This document shows, one piece after another, positions 63,935 through 64,000 of a DNA stretch of 64,000 nucleotides. Source of the DNA: Ailanthus altissimus (lineage: Eukaryota; Streptophyta; Magnoliopsida; Sapindales; Simaroubaceae); NCBI GenBank assembly GCA_946807835.1, contig OX327705.1:13856501-13920500 (forward strand). Direction: 5' to 3'. A model generated the notes under the pieces. It worked only from the letters and a program-made list of their open reading frames with translations, did no database searches and was not told the DNA's origin. The translations under genes were made by a program, and so were the position numbers. Positions within the stretch are counted from its first letter, which is position 1, and each line of letters begins with the position of its first letter.

Positions 63935-64000
<66 letters not shown>
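63865..64000 (-). repeat. 5' LTR of the Copia element, partial, with (CA)n
   Basis: TGGTTAGGTGTTGATTTAT in + orientation matches the end of the 3' LTR at 56337. From about 63938 to the window edge it is a (CA)n microsatellite with one TA interruption; the window ends inside it. Confidence 0.85.

Larger units (their letters stand above)
56337..64000 (-). mobile_element. Decayed full-length Ty1/Copia retrotransposon
   Basis: Minus-strand order from right to left: 5' LTR (63865 to beyond the window), primer-binding site (63852-63864), a 1.15-kb leader, gag, protease, integrase, RT, RNase H, polypurine tract (58420-58430) and 3' LTR (58419-56337). The order integrase before RT defines Copia. It carries many stops and frame shifts and an internal inverted duplication at 59684-60728, so it is non-functional. 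Confidence 0.9.

Noticed and set aside
1..64000. tRNA, rRNA, CRISPR arrays, bacterial operons
   Set aside because: None seen on reading both strands; CRISPR and operons are not expected in plant nuclear DNA.

Overview
The window is nuclear DNA of a eudicot plant. It is AT-rich, its genes carry GT-AG introns, it encodes a plant AMT1-type ammonium transporter, and most of it is transposable-element debris. The species cannot be named from the sequence alone. Only three host genes look intact, all on the minus strand: an intronless AMT1 ammonium transporter (8985-10511), a nine-exon gene for a conserved plastid-targeted membrane protein of unknown function (25257-27771), and a six-exon gene for the exosome cap subunit CSL4 (28624-36064). 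A two-exon fragment of an ESCRT-III VPS2 gene (38990-39305) is a pseudogene.

Region by region. 1-7470 is the 3' part of an Athila-like Ty3/Gypsy element. It has a broken RT-RNaseH-integrase ORF, an extra 182-codon ORF, an intronless cytokinin-activating LOG-type coding sequence with what looks like its own TATA promoter, and a 3' LTR. 8985-10593 is AMT1 with its TATA box. 10868-14268 is a Mutator-like DNA element with a 9-bp target-site duplication (TSD), enclosing a decayed intron-containing transposase-like gene. 14269-19819 has no recognisable gene. 19825-22542 is a 2.7-kb solo LTR with a perfect TSD. 25257-36064 holds the two intron-rich host genes; CSL4 has a large fold-back element in intron 3 and a hairpin-forming insertion just upstream.

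From about 40.6 kb onward the window is a retrotransposon graveyard: a gag/protease-only Copia element with matching TSDs (40637-43718); a non-autonomous hAT element with an 8-bp TSD (44327-45271); a TRIM-like tandem LTR array (45468-45990); a decayed Gypsy pol split by a solo LTR (A), which is split by a second solo LTR in the opposite orientation (B), which is split by a third (C), together 46427-54690; and a long decayed Copia element on the minus strand (56337-64000, running off the window).

The host genes are unrelated in function (ammonium uptake, plastid membrane, RNA decay) and are simply neighbours. The most unusual object is the LOG-like coding sequence carried by the Gypsy element. 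The clearest historical record is the three-level LTR nest, whose first two insertion events can be reconstructed base by base from their TSDs.
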